Source of the DNA: Paenibacillus beijingensis
GTDB lineage: Bacteria > Bacillota > Bacilli > Paenibacillales > Paenibacillaceae
Direction: 5' to 3'
Assembly: GCF_000961095.1 (NCBI RefSeq)
Contig: NZ_CP011058.1
Location: forward strand, 1,207,001-1,271,000
Length of the DNA: 64,000 nt
A program made the position numbers and the translations under genes. The notes under the pieces were generated by a model. That model worked only from the letters and a program-made list of their open reading frames with translations, made no database searches and was not told the DNA's origin. Below are positions 24,967 through 33,181 of the stretch, piece after piece; positions within the stretch are counted from its first letter, which is position 1; the number at the start of each line of letters is the position of its first letter.

Positions 24967-25505
24967 GTTTCATCATCCGCAATGAATTGGATGTCTTCCG
25001 AGCTGATGCTCATATACCGGTAGCCGTCCTCGTCCCGCTTTTTCAATGCTTTTTCCTTATAAAATTTCGGGCTTCCCGCGCCGGCGTCTTCGTCGTAGAC
25101 GAGCACAATGCCGTCCGTTTTGCGCAGCAGCAGATCGTCTCTGGCCGAGAGCTGCCAACCCCCGCTGTACGGCTGATTGCTGACCGACCCGTAATAATCG
25201 ACCCCTTTTAAAATTTGGTGAAAATATTCTTGTTTATCTTCCTTCCACTTTTCTTCCGGGCTGCGGTAAGCCGAAATAATGGACAGCTTCAATTGGGGAT
25301 ACTGCTGTTTTAAGGCGATGACGGTCTCGCACGCCCACAGGTCGACCCCGTACTGGCCCGGCGTGACGACCCATTCCAATCCTTCTTCGATCAGCGGGAT
25401 CAATTTGGCGGCGATCGCCTTTTGAATGTAGACAATCCCTTTATGGTTCCGGCTGAAAATGTTCATCTCATGCGCGCGGTAACCGGTCACGAGCAGGTTT
25501 TTCAT
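24954..25505 (-). CDS. ypsA: YpsA-family SLOG-domain protein
   Basis: 183 residues, the normal YpsA (DUF1273) length. Start MKNLLVTGYRAHEMNIF and the SLOG-fold pieces EEGLEWVVTPGQYGVDLWA, LKLSIISAYRSPEEKW and RKTDGIVLVYDEDAG match the family. SLOG proteins are thought to bind nucleotides or their derivatives. YpsA affects cell division and oxidative stress survival in Bacillus and Staphylococcus by an unknown route. It stands alone upstream of phoX. Confidence 0.9.
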   Translation of the reverse strand: MKNLLVTGYRAHEMNIFSRNHKGIVYIQKAIAAKLIPLIEEGLEWVVTPGQYGVDLWACETVIALKQQYPQLKLSIISAYRSPEEKWKEDKQEYFHQILKGVDYYGSVSNQPYSGGWQLSARDDLLLRKTDGIVLVYDEDAGAGSPKFYKEKALKKRDEDGYRYMSISSEDIQFIADDETLQI

Positions 25506-26023
25506 TTTTGATCAAATCCTTTGCAGAATCTTTCAAGGTAGAATCCGGCTGCTGTAAAACGGCAATTGAACGCTTATCCAACCCGCTATCGATAAGGTAC
25601 AAATACGGATAAATAGCTTACGAACCGAGTCATCGTTATTTGTACTTATTGAACCTGTTCCAAGATCTAACGAACCGTAGATTCATTATTCGATTCATAT
25701 CGACTCGGTTGGGTTGTTTTTTGATGAAATAATGATTGTAGGGTTCGTTATCGCTCAAGAAGTCTCATTATTCCTGAAATAACGGTTTTACGATTCTTTA
25801 GGTCCGTTTCAGAAGGCGAAGGCTCGGAGGAAGAGCTGCTCCCACCCCGAAAGCCGCGGACTTTTTTGTCCGCAGCTAACAGTTTATCGTATCGATGCGA
25901 GAAAGTATACCGGGTACGGCAAGCTTGGAATGCAGTCATTCGGTCCTGCCGTGCTTGGAATTGATAACCAGATTCCCATCAACGGCTGCCTCGGCCGATA
26001 CCATTGCCGAAGTAAATGCCCCT
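25506..26023. other. Intergenic region with inverted repeats
   Basis: About 520 bases with no supportable gene. It carries the 28-bp inverted repeat at 25668-25750, a partial direct copy of its arm (ACGAACCG near 25620) and the inverted pair GTACAAATA/TATTTGTAC around 25597-25653. A hairpin AGCCGCGGAC-tttttt-GTCCGCAGCT at 25852-25877 may end the minus-strand hutD transcript. Confidence 0.5.
25668..25750. repeat. Imperfect inverted repeat with arms of about 28 bp
   Basis: TAACGAACCGTAGATTCATT (25668 onward) is mirrored by AATGATTGTAGGGTTCGTTA (ending 25750) with three or four mismatches and a central 25-30 base loop. No coding frame lies inside. It could be a MITE-like remnant or a large RNA hairpin; a nearby sequence at about 25619 repeats ACGAACCG and TTATT in the same order. 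Confidence 0.6.
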
Positions 26024-26686
26024 CTAACTCTGCTCGCCAATCTGCTGAGGCATCGATATCTGCACATCAAGAAGCTGAACCGAGCCCTGGCCCCGGTTCA
26101 CAATCGTTAGAAGCGGGAGGGCGGACGGACGCTCCGACTCCGTCGCAGCAAGAAGCAGTTCGCCCGCCTTTAACAAGCATGTTCCGCCGCCATCGCCGCC
26201 AATTCCGATCTCCAAATCCCCGTCCGCCGCATACAAAACCCGGGACAGCCGGGTCACTCCTTTTTGAGAAGAAAGCGGAGCTGCCAGGGAGATTTCCTCG
26301 CGGGGAGGAATGTCCAGGCAGATTAGCTCCGCGTTACACTCTTCCGCAAATATAAGATTGAAGTTAGTCACCAGCCCGCTGCTAACCGTGCGCCATTCGC
26401 CCTCGAAGCGGTCCTGCCGGAAAGGCTTCAGCATGCTGTGATGACGGCCTTCGTGATCGAGCTCAAGCTCGCCCTTCAGGACCATCAGGATGCGGCGGAA
26501 CCCGGGCAGCGGGGTAAAAACGGACTGCTGCGTTTCAATCGTCGCCGTGCTTAGTCTCCACATAAAGTTTCGGGCCGCATAATCCGCCGTTTCCGGATAG
26601 ATGGCGAGCTGCGTCGTCGTCCCTCCGCTCCACATGTCGGTTGAGAGGCTTTCTTGTCCGATATGCACCCATGATTGTCCACGCAT
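26024..26686 (-). CDS. hutD: HutD/Ves-family protein
   Basis: 220 residues with the HutD cupin-like fold (PF05962): WSGGTTTQLAIYP, FMWRLSTATI, FTPLPGFRRILMVLKGELEL and the second-half cupin. HutD is found with histidine-utilisation genes and is thought to limit or fine-tune Hut activity, probably by binding a pathway intermediate such as formylglutamate. Here it follows hisB on the same strand, and the pair lies downstream of a terminator with a HutP-like site (27441-27519). This agrees with it being the last gene of the histidine island. Confidence 0.85.
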   Translation of the reverse strand: MRGQSWVHIGQESLSTDMWSGGTTTQLAIYPETADYAARNFMWRLSTATIETQQSVFTPLPGFRRILMVLKGELELDHEGRHHSMLKPFRQDRFEGEWRTVSSGLVTNFNLIFAEECNAELICLDIPPREEISLAAPLSSQKGVTRLSRVLYAADGDLEIGIGGDGGGTCLLKAGELLLAATESERPSALPLLTIVNRGQGSVQLLDVQISMPQQIGEQS

Positions 26687-26810
26687 CTTCTGTCATCATC
26701 CTCTTCCTCGTCTTCCTGTTCGTCAAAGCAGTGTGCTTATCAAAATCCAAACCCGCTTTTTCCCGTCCTTCATGCGGTTCTCTCTATTATAACGATTCGC
26801 GATTGGAAAT

Positions 26811-27410
26811 CTACAAGATGCCTTTCGAAGAAGGGATACCGGTCATGCCCGGCTCAATCCCGGCCGCTTCCCGGAGCGCTCTGCCGAGTGCCTTAAAAAT
26901 CGCCTCGATCATATGATGCGTGTTATGACCATAATGAACGATGACGTGAAGCGTGATCCGCCCCTCAAGCGCCAGCTTCCACAAAAATTCCCGTACCAGC
27001 TCCGTTTGAAAACGGCCCGTCTGCATGGAAGGATATTCCGCCCTGTATTCCAGATGCGGCCGGTTGCTCACGTCGATGACGACCTGCGCCAGTGTTTCGT
27101 CCATCGGAACAAAAGCGTTGCCGTAACGCCGGATTCCTTTTTTGTCGCCTAAAGCTTGCCTGAGACATCCGCCCAGCACGATCGCGATATCCTCCACCGT
27201 ATGATGGTCGTCGATTTCGATATCCCCGTTGGCATGGACGTCCAGATCGAACTTGCCGTGAACGGCGAACAAGTGCAGCATATGGTCGAGAAAAGGTACG
27301 CCTGTTTGCAAGTTGCACTGCCCCGTGCCGTCAAGCGAAAAAGAGATGCGGATATCGGTTTCTCCGGTTGTACGGCTGATCGCCGCTTGTCTTACGGTTG
27401 CTTCGTTCAT
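26811..27410 (-). CDS. hisB: Imidazoleglycerol-phosphate dehydratase
   Basis: 199 residues from ATG 27408-27410 after AGGAGA; the usual monofunctional HisB length. Metal-binding His clusters are intact: PFLDHMLHLF, DDHHTVEDIAI and GHNTHHMIEAIFKA, and the tail ends IPSSKGIL. It dehydrates imidazole-glycerol phosphate to imidazole-acetol phosphate, the sixth-last-to-product stage of histidine synthesis that feeds HisC. It is separated from hisGAFHI-type genes (none in window) and is preceded by a strong terminator with a triple XAG motif, so expression probably depends on read-through. Confidence 0.95.
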   Translation of the reverse strand: MNEATVRQAAISRTTGETDIRISFSLDGTGQCNLQTGVPFLDHMLHLFAVHGKFDLDVHANGDIEIDDHHTVEDIAIVLGGCLRQALGDKKGIRRYGNAFVPMDETLAQVVIDVSNRPHLEYRAEYPSMQTGRFQTELVREFLWKLALEGRITLHVIVHYGHNTHHMIEAIFKALGRALREAAGIEPGMTGIPSSKGIL

Positions 27411-27440
27411 CGTCATTCTCCTCTTTTGGATAAAATGGAT

Positions 27441-27519
27441 CGAAAAAAAAGAAAGCCCCAAAGGGCAAATCCGAGTGGATTTTCCCTCTGCAAAGCTTTC
27501 TTCTATTAACTGGTAACTA
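27441..27519 (-). promoter_or_regulatory. Terminator/antiterminator leader of hisB with HutP-type XAG triplets
   Basis: On the minus strand the order is TAG-ttac-CAG-ttaa-TAG (27519 down to 27503), then at once a long terminator stem. In the stem AGAAAGC pairs with GCTTTCT, AGGG with CCCT and AATCC with GGATT, loop ACTC, and a run of eight T ends at about 27443. The three XAG triplets are spaced by exactly four bases each, the arrangement HutP recognises in Bacillus subtilis. No T-box or leader peptide rich in His codons was seen. The hisB start is about 30 bases downstream. Confidence 0.65.
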
Positions 27520-27616
27520 AATAAAAGCTTCCTCTGATCAATTCTGGATTTCAGGGATGGGCGGCCGCGTGCAGAATACAGCCAATCCATTTGGCCACGT
27601 TCAAATCCGCAGCTCC

Positions 27617-28810
27617 CTACTCCGTCCGGGTGACAAACCGGTAAGCGAGCAGCGCGTACACTTTTGCGGCTTGCAGCACCTCATCAAGCGGCACATATTC
27701 GTCAGGAGCGTGCGCGACGTCGATGCTCCCCGGTCCGAACAGCACCGAAGGAATGCCGGCGGCTGCGAGCATTTCCACCTCGGCGTAGCCGTTAAAGCCG
27801 GTGAATTCGGGCTTTCTCCCTGTTGCGTCCTGAAGCGCTCCTGAAAGCCCGCGCACAACAGCTTCCGATTCGTCCACCGACCAATTGTTAAGCGGCTGCT
27901 TCAGCGTCAGCTCCGCCCCGATGCCTTCCGCCTCATTCACCCGCTCCGTCAGGTCGCGGATTTCCCGCTCGGCCTCAGCGATTGATTCCGTCGGCATCAC
28001 CTGCCGGTCGAATTCCATTTCGCAAGCGTCGGGTACGAGCGTCACGCCGACGCCCCCTTGAATCTTCCCGACGTTAACGGTGGGGTAGCGGAGAACGGGC
28101 TCGTCCATGCGGTCCTTTAACGAGTTGTTGTACAGCCGCAGCGCCTCCAAGTAACGGCCCATTTTGTAGATCGCATTGTCGCCCGCAAACGCGATGCCGG
28201 CATGCGCGCTGCGTCCGGTCGTGCGCACCGAAAATTCGAGCGACCCTTTCAAGCGATTGCCGATCTTAAGGCCCGTCGGTTCGGAGACGTATGCCATGAC
28301 GCAGCCGGCAAGCTTTTGTTCCGCCAGCAGCGCGTTCGTCCCTTTGAAGTACACTTCCTCATCGATTACGGCGGCGAACATCAGGCTCCGCTCTAGCGCA
28401 GCTCCGCTTTGCTTCACCGCTATTACAGCCGCTATCATTGCAACCAGCCCGGCCTTCATGTCCGAGGAGCCGAGCCCGTACAGCCGTCCGTCCCGGATAA
28501 CTGCGCTCCAAGGATCGTCCCGCCACAGCTTCGCGTTTCCCGCCGGAACGGTGTCCATATGGCCGTTGAACAGCAGCTTATCCGGTCGCTTCCCTTCGAG
28601 TACGGCAATCACGTTAAACCGCTCGCCTTCCACCGGCTGCAGCTCCACCTGACAGCCTGCCGCTTCCAGCGCTTCGGCGACGACCCGGCCAACGGCCCGC
28701 TCGCGGCCCGGCGGATTCTCACTGTTGATCCGGACGAGCCGCTGCAGCAAAGCGGTCAGCTCACCGGCGTCGATAAGTTCCAGCAGCGCCTGTTCTTCCG
28801 CAGTCAGCAT
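27617..28810 (-). CDS. M20-family metallo-deacylase (ArgE/DapE-like)
   Basis: 397 residues from ATG 28810 after AGGAGG. M20 marks: FNGHMDTVP near residue 80 with the first metal His and catalytic Asp, GLGSSDMKAGL near residue 115, and VIDEEVYFKGT with the catalytic Glu near residue 150. The C-terminal metal His lies in GPGSIDVAHAPDEYV. Relatives remove N-acyl groups from amino acids (acetylornithine, succinyl-diaminopimelate). Its place in a histidine island suggests an N-acyl or N-formyl amino acid such as N-formylglutamate, but this is inference. No arg genes adjoin. Confidence 0.85.
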   Translation of the reverse strand: MLTAEEQALLELIDAGELTALLQRLVRINSENPPGRERAVGRVVAEALEAAGCQVELQPVEGERFNVIAVLEGKRPDKLLFNGHMDTVPAGNAKLWRDDPWSAVIRDGRLYGLGSSDMKAGLVAMIAAVIAVKQSGAALERSLMFAAVIDEEVYFKGTNALLAEQKLAGCVMAYVSEPTGLKIGNRLKGSLEFSVRTTGRSAHAGIAFAGDNAIYKMGRYLEALRLYNNSLKDRMDEPVLRYPTVNVGKIQGGVGVTLVPDACEMEFDRQVMPTESIAEAEREIRDLTERVNEAEGIGAELTLKQPLNNWSVDESEAVVRGLSGALQDATGRKPEFTGFNGYAEVEMLAAAGIPSVLFGPGSIDVAHAPDEYVPLDEVLQAAKVYALLAYRFVTRTE

Positions 28811-28966
28811 GACGTGCCTCCTGTCCTAGTGTTCTTCTGAATGATCAAATCAGGAAGCAGCCTACTTCCCGGACTCTCCGGTTTTTCTCGGTTTAGTCTG
28901 CAAGCGAAATTCACGCGCAGCGGCCTACCATCCGCCCTTTAAAGAAGTGCGGCGATTTAGCAGCGG

Positions 28967-29151
28967 AGCGGGCGGGGTTGAATCTGGAGAAGCGTTAGCT
29001 ACAAGCTTTCTGGAAGAAAGCGGACTTCATAAGCATATGCTTCGCTTTTGTCCCCGGATTCCACCCTTATCAAGGGTTATCGAATCAAAGGAATCCGGGG
29101 ACGGAGGCGATCGTAAGATCAAACCCGCCCGCGCAGCGCCCACCTTTTTCA
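28967..29151 (-). repeat. Nested palindromic intergenic repeat, copy A
   Basis: Outer arms GCGGGCGGGGTTGAATCT (28969 on) and AGATCAAACCCGCCCGC (29116 on). Middle arms GTCCCCGGATTCC (29050 on) and GGAATCCGGGGAC (29090-29102). Inner ACCCTT/AAGGGT. It shares this plan and much sequence with 42991-43147; copy A has about 40 extra bases containing aagcatatgctt. It begins at the TGA of the HisJ-like gene (tgaaaaagg on the minus strand). The middle arms differ from copy B by base changes that keep pairing. Confidence 0.85.
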
Positions 29152-29964
29152 CCGCACACTTTCATAATACTCCCAGTTAGCACCCACATGCTCCGGCTTA
29201 TGAGCATCGGAGCCGTATACCGTCTCGATCCCGTTCTCGCGGCACAGCCGGATAAACCACTCCGGCGCATAAGCGCTGCCGCAGGTCGGAACGCGCAGCC
29301 CGGCAACGTTGACATCGACGCCGATCCCGGCTTCTTTCAGCAGCGGCACGAGTCTTTCCAGCCGCCGGCGGATGAGCGCTTCGTCGATGGCGGGAAGCAC
29401 TTGCGAGAACTTGGTGATGAGCAGCGGATGCCCGATCCGTTTGCGCATCGGCAGCTTCGCCGCCCAGGCGATCGACATTTCGATATGGTCGAAATAGGCT
29501 TCCGCAGCGCGGTCCATCGAGCCGTAGTAAGGAAGCAGCGTTTCCCTGAAATCATCGGCGGTAAAATCGACACAGCGCATGCCGCCGATGCCGGGAAGAT
29601 AATGGACGGAAACGACGACATCTTCCAGCACATCCATATACGGTTCCAGCATTGCATCGGAAAAGGCTTCGTTCCCGTACAGATAATCCATCTCCAGCCC
29701 GACCGTAATCTCGATCCGGTCCGCATACCGCTCTTTTGCTTCACGTACATATTCAAAATACTCCGGCAGCTCGGCCATCGGCATCGCAAGCTCGGCCATC
29801 AGCGCCGGGTCCACTACCCATTCGTCCGGCAGCGGCGGGTGCTCCGTCACCGAATACCGCGTAAACCCAAGCTCGATGGCGCGCTCCACATATTCGGACA
29901 GCTCCGCCGGATTGCCGTGATAACAGAAGCGGGTGTGCGTATGTCCATCCCATTTGAGCGTCAT
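29149..29964 (-). CDS. hisJ: PHP-domain histidinol-phosphatase (HisJ type)
   Basis: 271 residues, the HisJ/HisK length. PHP metal ligands appear in order: DGHTHTRFCYHG at the N-terminus, VTEHPPLP near residue 40, GLEMDYL near residue 108, VVVSVHYLPG near residue 140 and YGSDAHKPEHVG near the end. The enzyme removes phosphate from L-histidinol phosphate, the step between HisC and HisD, both also in this island. Its ATG overlaps the stop of the membrane fusion gene by 4 bp. Repeat copy A starts at its stop codon. Other PHP phosphatase substrates cannot be excluded. Confidence 0.85.
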   Translation of the reverse strand: MTLKWDGHTHTRFCYHGNPAELSEYVERAIELGFTRYSVTEHPPLPDEWVVDPALMAELAMPMAELPEYFEYVREAKERYADRIEITVGLEMDYLYGNEAFSDAMLEPYMDVLEDVVVSVHYLPGIGGMRCVDFTADDFRETLLPYYGSMDRAAEAYFDHIEMSIAWAAKLPMRKRIGHPLLITKFSQVLPAIDEALIRRRLERLVPLLKEAGIGVDVNVAGLRVPTCGSAYAPEWFIRLCRENGIETVYGSDAHKPEHVGANWEYYESVR

Positions 29965-31553
29965 CCGCTTCCCTCCTTTTTGTCAGTCGTTAATGTGAAC
30001 ATGTTCCTTCTTTGCGCCAAATTGGCTGCCGAAGCGGCGATAAACCCTCCAAGCAGACCGACCGCCATCGCCAGCAAAAAACGAGGAGCATCATTGCTCA
30101 GCAGCAAAGCGGCGTAGGACGGCACGTAAGCGGTCGACTTCAAGCCGAATTGCCCGGCAATCATCCCCACCAGACCGGAAGAGACGATTGCGCCGGCTTG
30201 AACGAATTTATTTTCCTTCATGTAGCGGTAGGAGGCCTCGATAAACGTACCGAAACCGATATTCATCCAAAGCGGCCGCAGAAGCGGTTTGCGCTCTTCC
30301 GGCGCTGCCGGAAAGGCAATCCGGGCGAGCAATATCCCCGCGGAAACCATGACCAGCCCTGCCATATCGAGCGCCCCGAAAAAGCTGTTGCCCTCCTTCT
30401 CCATCTCCAGCAAAATGAGCGGAAGCACCGTCGCGTGATACCATCCGCGCATAATCGCCGGCCACATGAGAAGGCCGAAGCCGAGGCCGATCACTGCGGG
30501 ATTCAGCTGCAGCAGCGCCTCCAGCGCTTGACGGATGCCGTTAGCCGCAGCGGTTGTAAGCGGCCCGAGCGCGAATAGAATGAGCAGGCCGGGCGCAAGG
30601 CCGGACAATGCGCCGGCGGTAATGTTGACCGTCGTAGCGGGAAAATTGCGCTGCGTGCACAGCCGGAACGTCCAAGGCGCGAGCCAGCCGGCGGCAAGAC
30701 CGGCAATGATGGCGCCGATAATGCCGCCCGGAACGGACAGCAAACCGGCGGTGACGCCCGCGATCAGCGTCACTTCGCCGAGATCGGCCACTTTCCGCGC
30801 GGCAAGCGCGGCCAGGATGACCGGCGGCAGCGCCGACAGGATGAGAACCGCATCTTGCAGCCCGCTTAGAAAAGGGAGCTTCGCGAGCGACATGATGACG
30901 AGCACGGCGATAAAAGCGGGCATCGACGACGTCATAATGCCGCTGATCTTTACCCGTTTCCAGCCACTGCCGCTGCTCCCGCCGATCCCGCCGTCCCCCG
31001 ACGCCATCCGGTACGGCAGCTTCCAATAGCGGCTGAGCGCCATCGCATACGATACGGCGCGGGTCAAATTGGTCGTGCCCGTCGTGCCGGAAAAAGCGAT
31101 CACGTTCGCTCCCTTGCTTTTTACCGTTGCCATCGAAGTGCCGCCCGTGCCCACAACCGGCAGCTGGCGCCTAGCCGCCGCTTCGACCGCCCGGCGGTTC
31201 GCGCCGCTCGGATCGGCGCTCATCAGGATCAGGCCGTCGATCTCGCCTTCTTCAATCATCCGGGCAATCTCTTCATCAAGTGCCGCCGCTTCGCGGTTTA
31301 TCTCAGCCAGAGTGCCGCCAGCCAACCGCTCAAAGCCTTCCGACGCCGCGTTCCACCCATACATCGCAGCGGGCGTCGAGCCCTTCAGATGGTCCATGGA
31401 CCCTTCGGCGGCAATGAATTGAACGGCCTGCACGGTGATGTCCGCCGCGCGGCACTGGGTCTGAATCTCGCGGAGCAGACTGACCGGATCGCTGCCGCCC
31501 GAGTGGAACAAATTACCGCCGCTGCTGCCCAGCACCGCCACTTTTTTGGTCAT
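29961..31553 (-). CDS. Fusion of a Rossmann-like soluble domain with a PTS EIIC-like membrane domain
   Basis: 530 residues from ATG 31551-31553, chosen because GAGGAGG lies six bases upstream. Residues 1-200 are soluble: VAVLGSSGGNLFHSGGSDP, ILMSADPSGAN and VVGTGGTSMATVKSKGANVI resemble a nucleotide- or sugar-binding Rossmann-like fold. Residues 230-520 have about nine helices with Gly-rich segments (VPGGIIGAIIAGLAAGW) like PTS EIIC or related sugar channels, but no EIIA or EIIB domain with a phosphorylatable His or Cys is visible. I do not recognise the family exactly. Its neighbours (kinase, dehydrogenases, HisJ) suggest uptake or sensing of the island's substrate. Confidence 0.55.
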   Translation of the reverse strand: MTKKVAVLGSSGGNLFHSGGSDPVSLLREIQTQCRAADITVQAVQFIAAEGSMDHLKGSTPAAMYGWNAASEGFERLAGGTLAEINREAAALDEEIARMIEEGEIDGLILMSADPSGANRRAVEAAARRQLPVVGTGGTSMATVKSKGANVIAFSGTTGTTNLTRAVSYAMALSRYWKLPYRMASGDGGIGGSSGSGWKRVKISGIMTSSMPAFIAVLVIMSLAKLPFLSGLQDAVLILSALPPVILAALAARKVADLGEVTLIAGVTAGLLSVPGGIIGAIIAGLAAGWLAPWTFRLCTQRNFPATTVNITAGALSGLAPGLLILFALGPLTTAAANGIRQALEALLQLNPAVIGLGFGLLMWPAIMRGWYHATVLPLILLEMEKEGNSFFGALDMAGLVMVSAGILLARIAFPAAPEERKPLLRPLWMNIGFGTFIEASYRYMKENKFVQAGAIVSSGLVGMIAGQFGLKSTAYVPSYAALLLSNDAPRFLLAMAVGLLGGFIAASAANLAQRRNMFTLTTDKKEGSG

Positions 31554-31889
31554 GGCCATCCTCCTCAAGTTTTTGCGGAGCAAAAACACTTCATAAGCAT
31601 AAGCTTTGCTAAGCGTATGTACGAAGCGATTTTTTGAAAATACCTGCATTCGTACATCATTTTCCTTATTATTTAACCTCCAGGAAAAAATTGATGCGGA
31701 TATACATTTTTTGCCGGTCCAATTTCGGTTCAGACAAGTAAAGCCGGGAATACCTGCGCAATTGCAAGCTTTCCCTCCGGATAGGCGATTTCGATCGATA
31801 ATAACTGCACATTTGCAGTTACGCTCAAGTAGAAATCTTCATGCAGCCTTTCGCCGATCGCGAAGACGACGTGCCGGGCGGTTTCGCCT
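31554..31889. other. Intergenic leader between hydroxyacid dehydrogenase and membrane fusion gene
   Basis: About 335 bases without a gene. It holds a perfect inverted pair ATGTACGAA (31617-31625)/TTCGTACAT (31649-31657) and a hairpin AACTGCA-catt-TGCAGTT near 31804-31821. The segment acttcataagcata (about 31589) also occurs, slightly changed, in repeat copy A. No clear promoter or T-run terminator was found. Confidence 0.45.
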
Positions 31890-33005
31890 CTAGCCGTTCG
31901 CCGCTGGCCACAGCTTACCGAGGCGTTCGAGCCGCCCTTCCGCGCGCTCGTCCTTATTGATCCAAACGCGCTTATCGGCGCCTTCGAGCAGCCGGTTCAT
32001 GCCGGACCACCACAGAAACGGCGAACGCTTGTAAAACGCTTCGGTATCAAATGCAATATGACTCGTCAGCGTCACATTGTCAAGCGCGAGAAGCGGATGG
32101 CCGGGCGCGAGCGGCTCCGAATCGAACACATCGAGCGCCGCACCTGCAAGATGGCGCTCCTGCAGCGAAGCGGCCAGCGCTTCCATATCGATCAGACTGG
32201 CTCGCGCCGTATTGATCAAATAAGCGCCCGGCTTCATGCGGGCGAGCTCGTCCGCCCCGAGCAGCGGCGGGCTGCCTGCGCTATGCCTGGAGTGCAGGGA
32301 GACAATATCGCTGGTGGCGAGCCACTCGTCGAGTCCGACCGGATGCGCGCCGCTCTGAGCGATGGCTTCATCCGGCACGTACGGGTCGTACACTTGAACC
32401 CGGCAGCCGAAGCCGCCCAGCTTTTTCACGACGAGGCGGCCGATTTCGCCGAAACCGGCGAGACCAATCGTCAGCTCCCGCATTTCGGGAATGCGTCCCG
32501 TATTCGGGAATTCCTTCGGCCAGCCGCCGCCGCGGATGTCGGCGTGACAACGGGCGATATTGCGGATTTCGGCCAGCATCATGCCGATCGTAAAATCCGA
32601 CACCGCCTCCGACGTCCGTCCAAGCGTGTGAATGACCGGGATGCCCAGCTCCCTCGCCCCTGCGGCATCGACGTTTTCATATCCGCCGCGCAGGACGCCG
32701 ACGGCAAGCAGGTGCGGATGCCGGCGCAGCAGCGATGCGCTCACCGGACAAATATGAACGATGAGCAAATCCGCGTCCGCGAGGAGCGCGTCCAGCTCCT
32801 CCGGCGCCGGCAGCGCGTCGGCTCCTTCGCGCTCGAGCACAAGCAGCTGCTCATCCAGCTCATGCAGCGTCGCCGGTCCGAATCGGCACGGCACGACCTC
32901 CCAGCCCGATTCGGCAAGCGGCGCAAAACTTTCGGCCAAAAATTCGGGCGTCAGCAGCGCGTCGCCGACAACGACAACTTTCGGTTGATGTTCCATCCTG
33001 TTCAC
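31890..33005 (-). CDS. D-isomer-specific 2-hydroxyacid dehydrogenase
   Basis: 371 residues from GTG 33005, with AGGA seven bases upstream; ATG three codons later is an alternative. The NAD-binding domain has GLAGFGEIGRLVVKKL near residue 195 and YDPYVPDEA after it. The catalytic Arg lies in LINTARASLID, an acidic residue in FDSEPL, and the catalytic His in LTSHIAFDT. It interconverts 2-oxo and D-2-hydroxy acids, like phosphoglycerate or formate-type relatives. Within a histidine island, imidazole-pyruvate/imidazole-lactate would be a fitting pair, but no sequence feature fixes the substrate. Confidence 0.82.
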   Translation of the reverse strand: MNRMEHQPKVVVVGDALLTPEFLAESFAPLAESGWEVVPCRFGPATLHELDEQLLVLEREGADALPAPEELDALLADADLLIVHICPVSASLLRRHPHLLAVGVLRGGYENVDAAGARELGIPVIHTLGRTSEAVSDFTIGMMLAEIRNIARCHADIRGGGWPKEFPNTGRIPEMRELTIGLAGFGEIGRLVVKKLGGFGCRVQVYDPYVPDEAIAQSGAHPVGLDEWLATSDIVSLHSRHSAGSPPLLGADELARMKPGAYLINTARASLIDMEALAASLQERHLAGAALDVFDSEPLAPGHPLLALDNVTLTSHIAFDTEAFYKRSPFLWWSGMNRLLEGADKRVWINKDERAEGRLERLGKLWPAANG

Positions 33006-33082
33006 AAGCCTTTCCTATCGGTTCATTCGAGTGTTTGATTTGAATTACGTGTTTCGACGCATGGTTATGGATGCGTACGTTA

Positions 33083-33125
33083 CTTAGATACGTGATTTGA
33101 GATACGTGACTTGAGATACGCTATA
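33083..33125. repeat. Short tandem repeat, 14-bp period
   Basis: Three near-identical units of the form ttgagatacgtgac follow each other at about 33083-33125 between the kinase and hydroxyacid dehydrogenase genes (ttagatacgtgat, ttgagatacgtgac, ttgagatacgctat). Possibly a simple slippage repeat; it lies just downstream of the kinase stop. Confidence 0.6.
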
Positions 33126-33181
33126 CGACTTTCCAACTGCGTGAGTCCACTTGCGTTATTCGCCCCAATGTTCGACTTACG

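Noticed and set aside
27411..27616. A T-box or His-codon leader-peptide attenuator before hisB
   Set aside because: The conserved T-box bulge (GGTGG-N-ACCGCG) is absent and no short ORF with a run of His codons was found; the XAG triplets explain the leader better.
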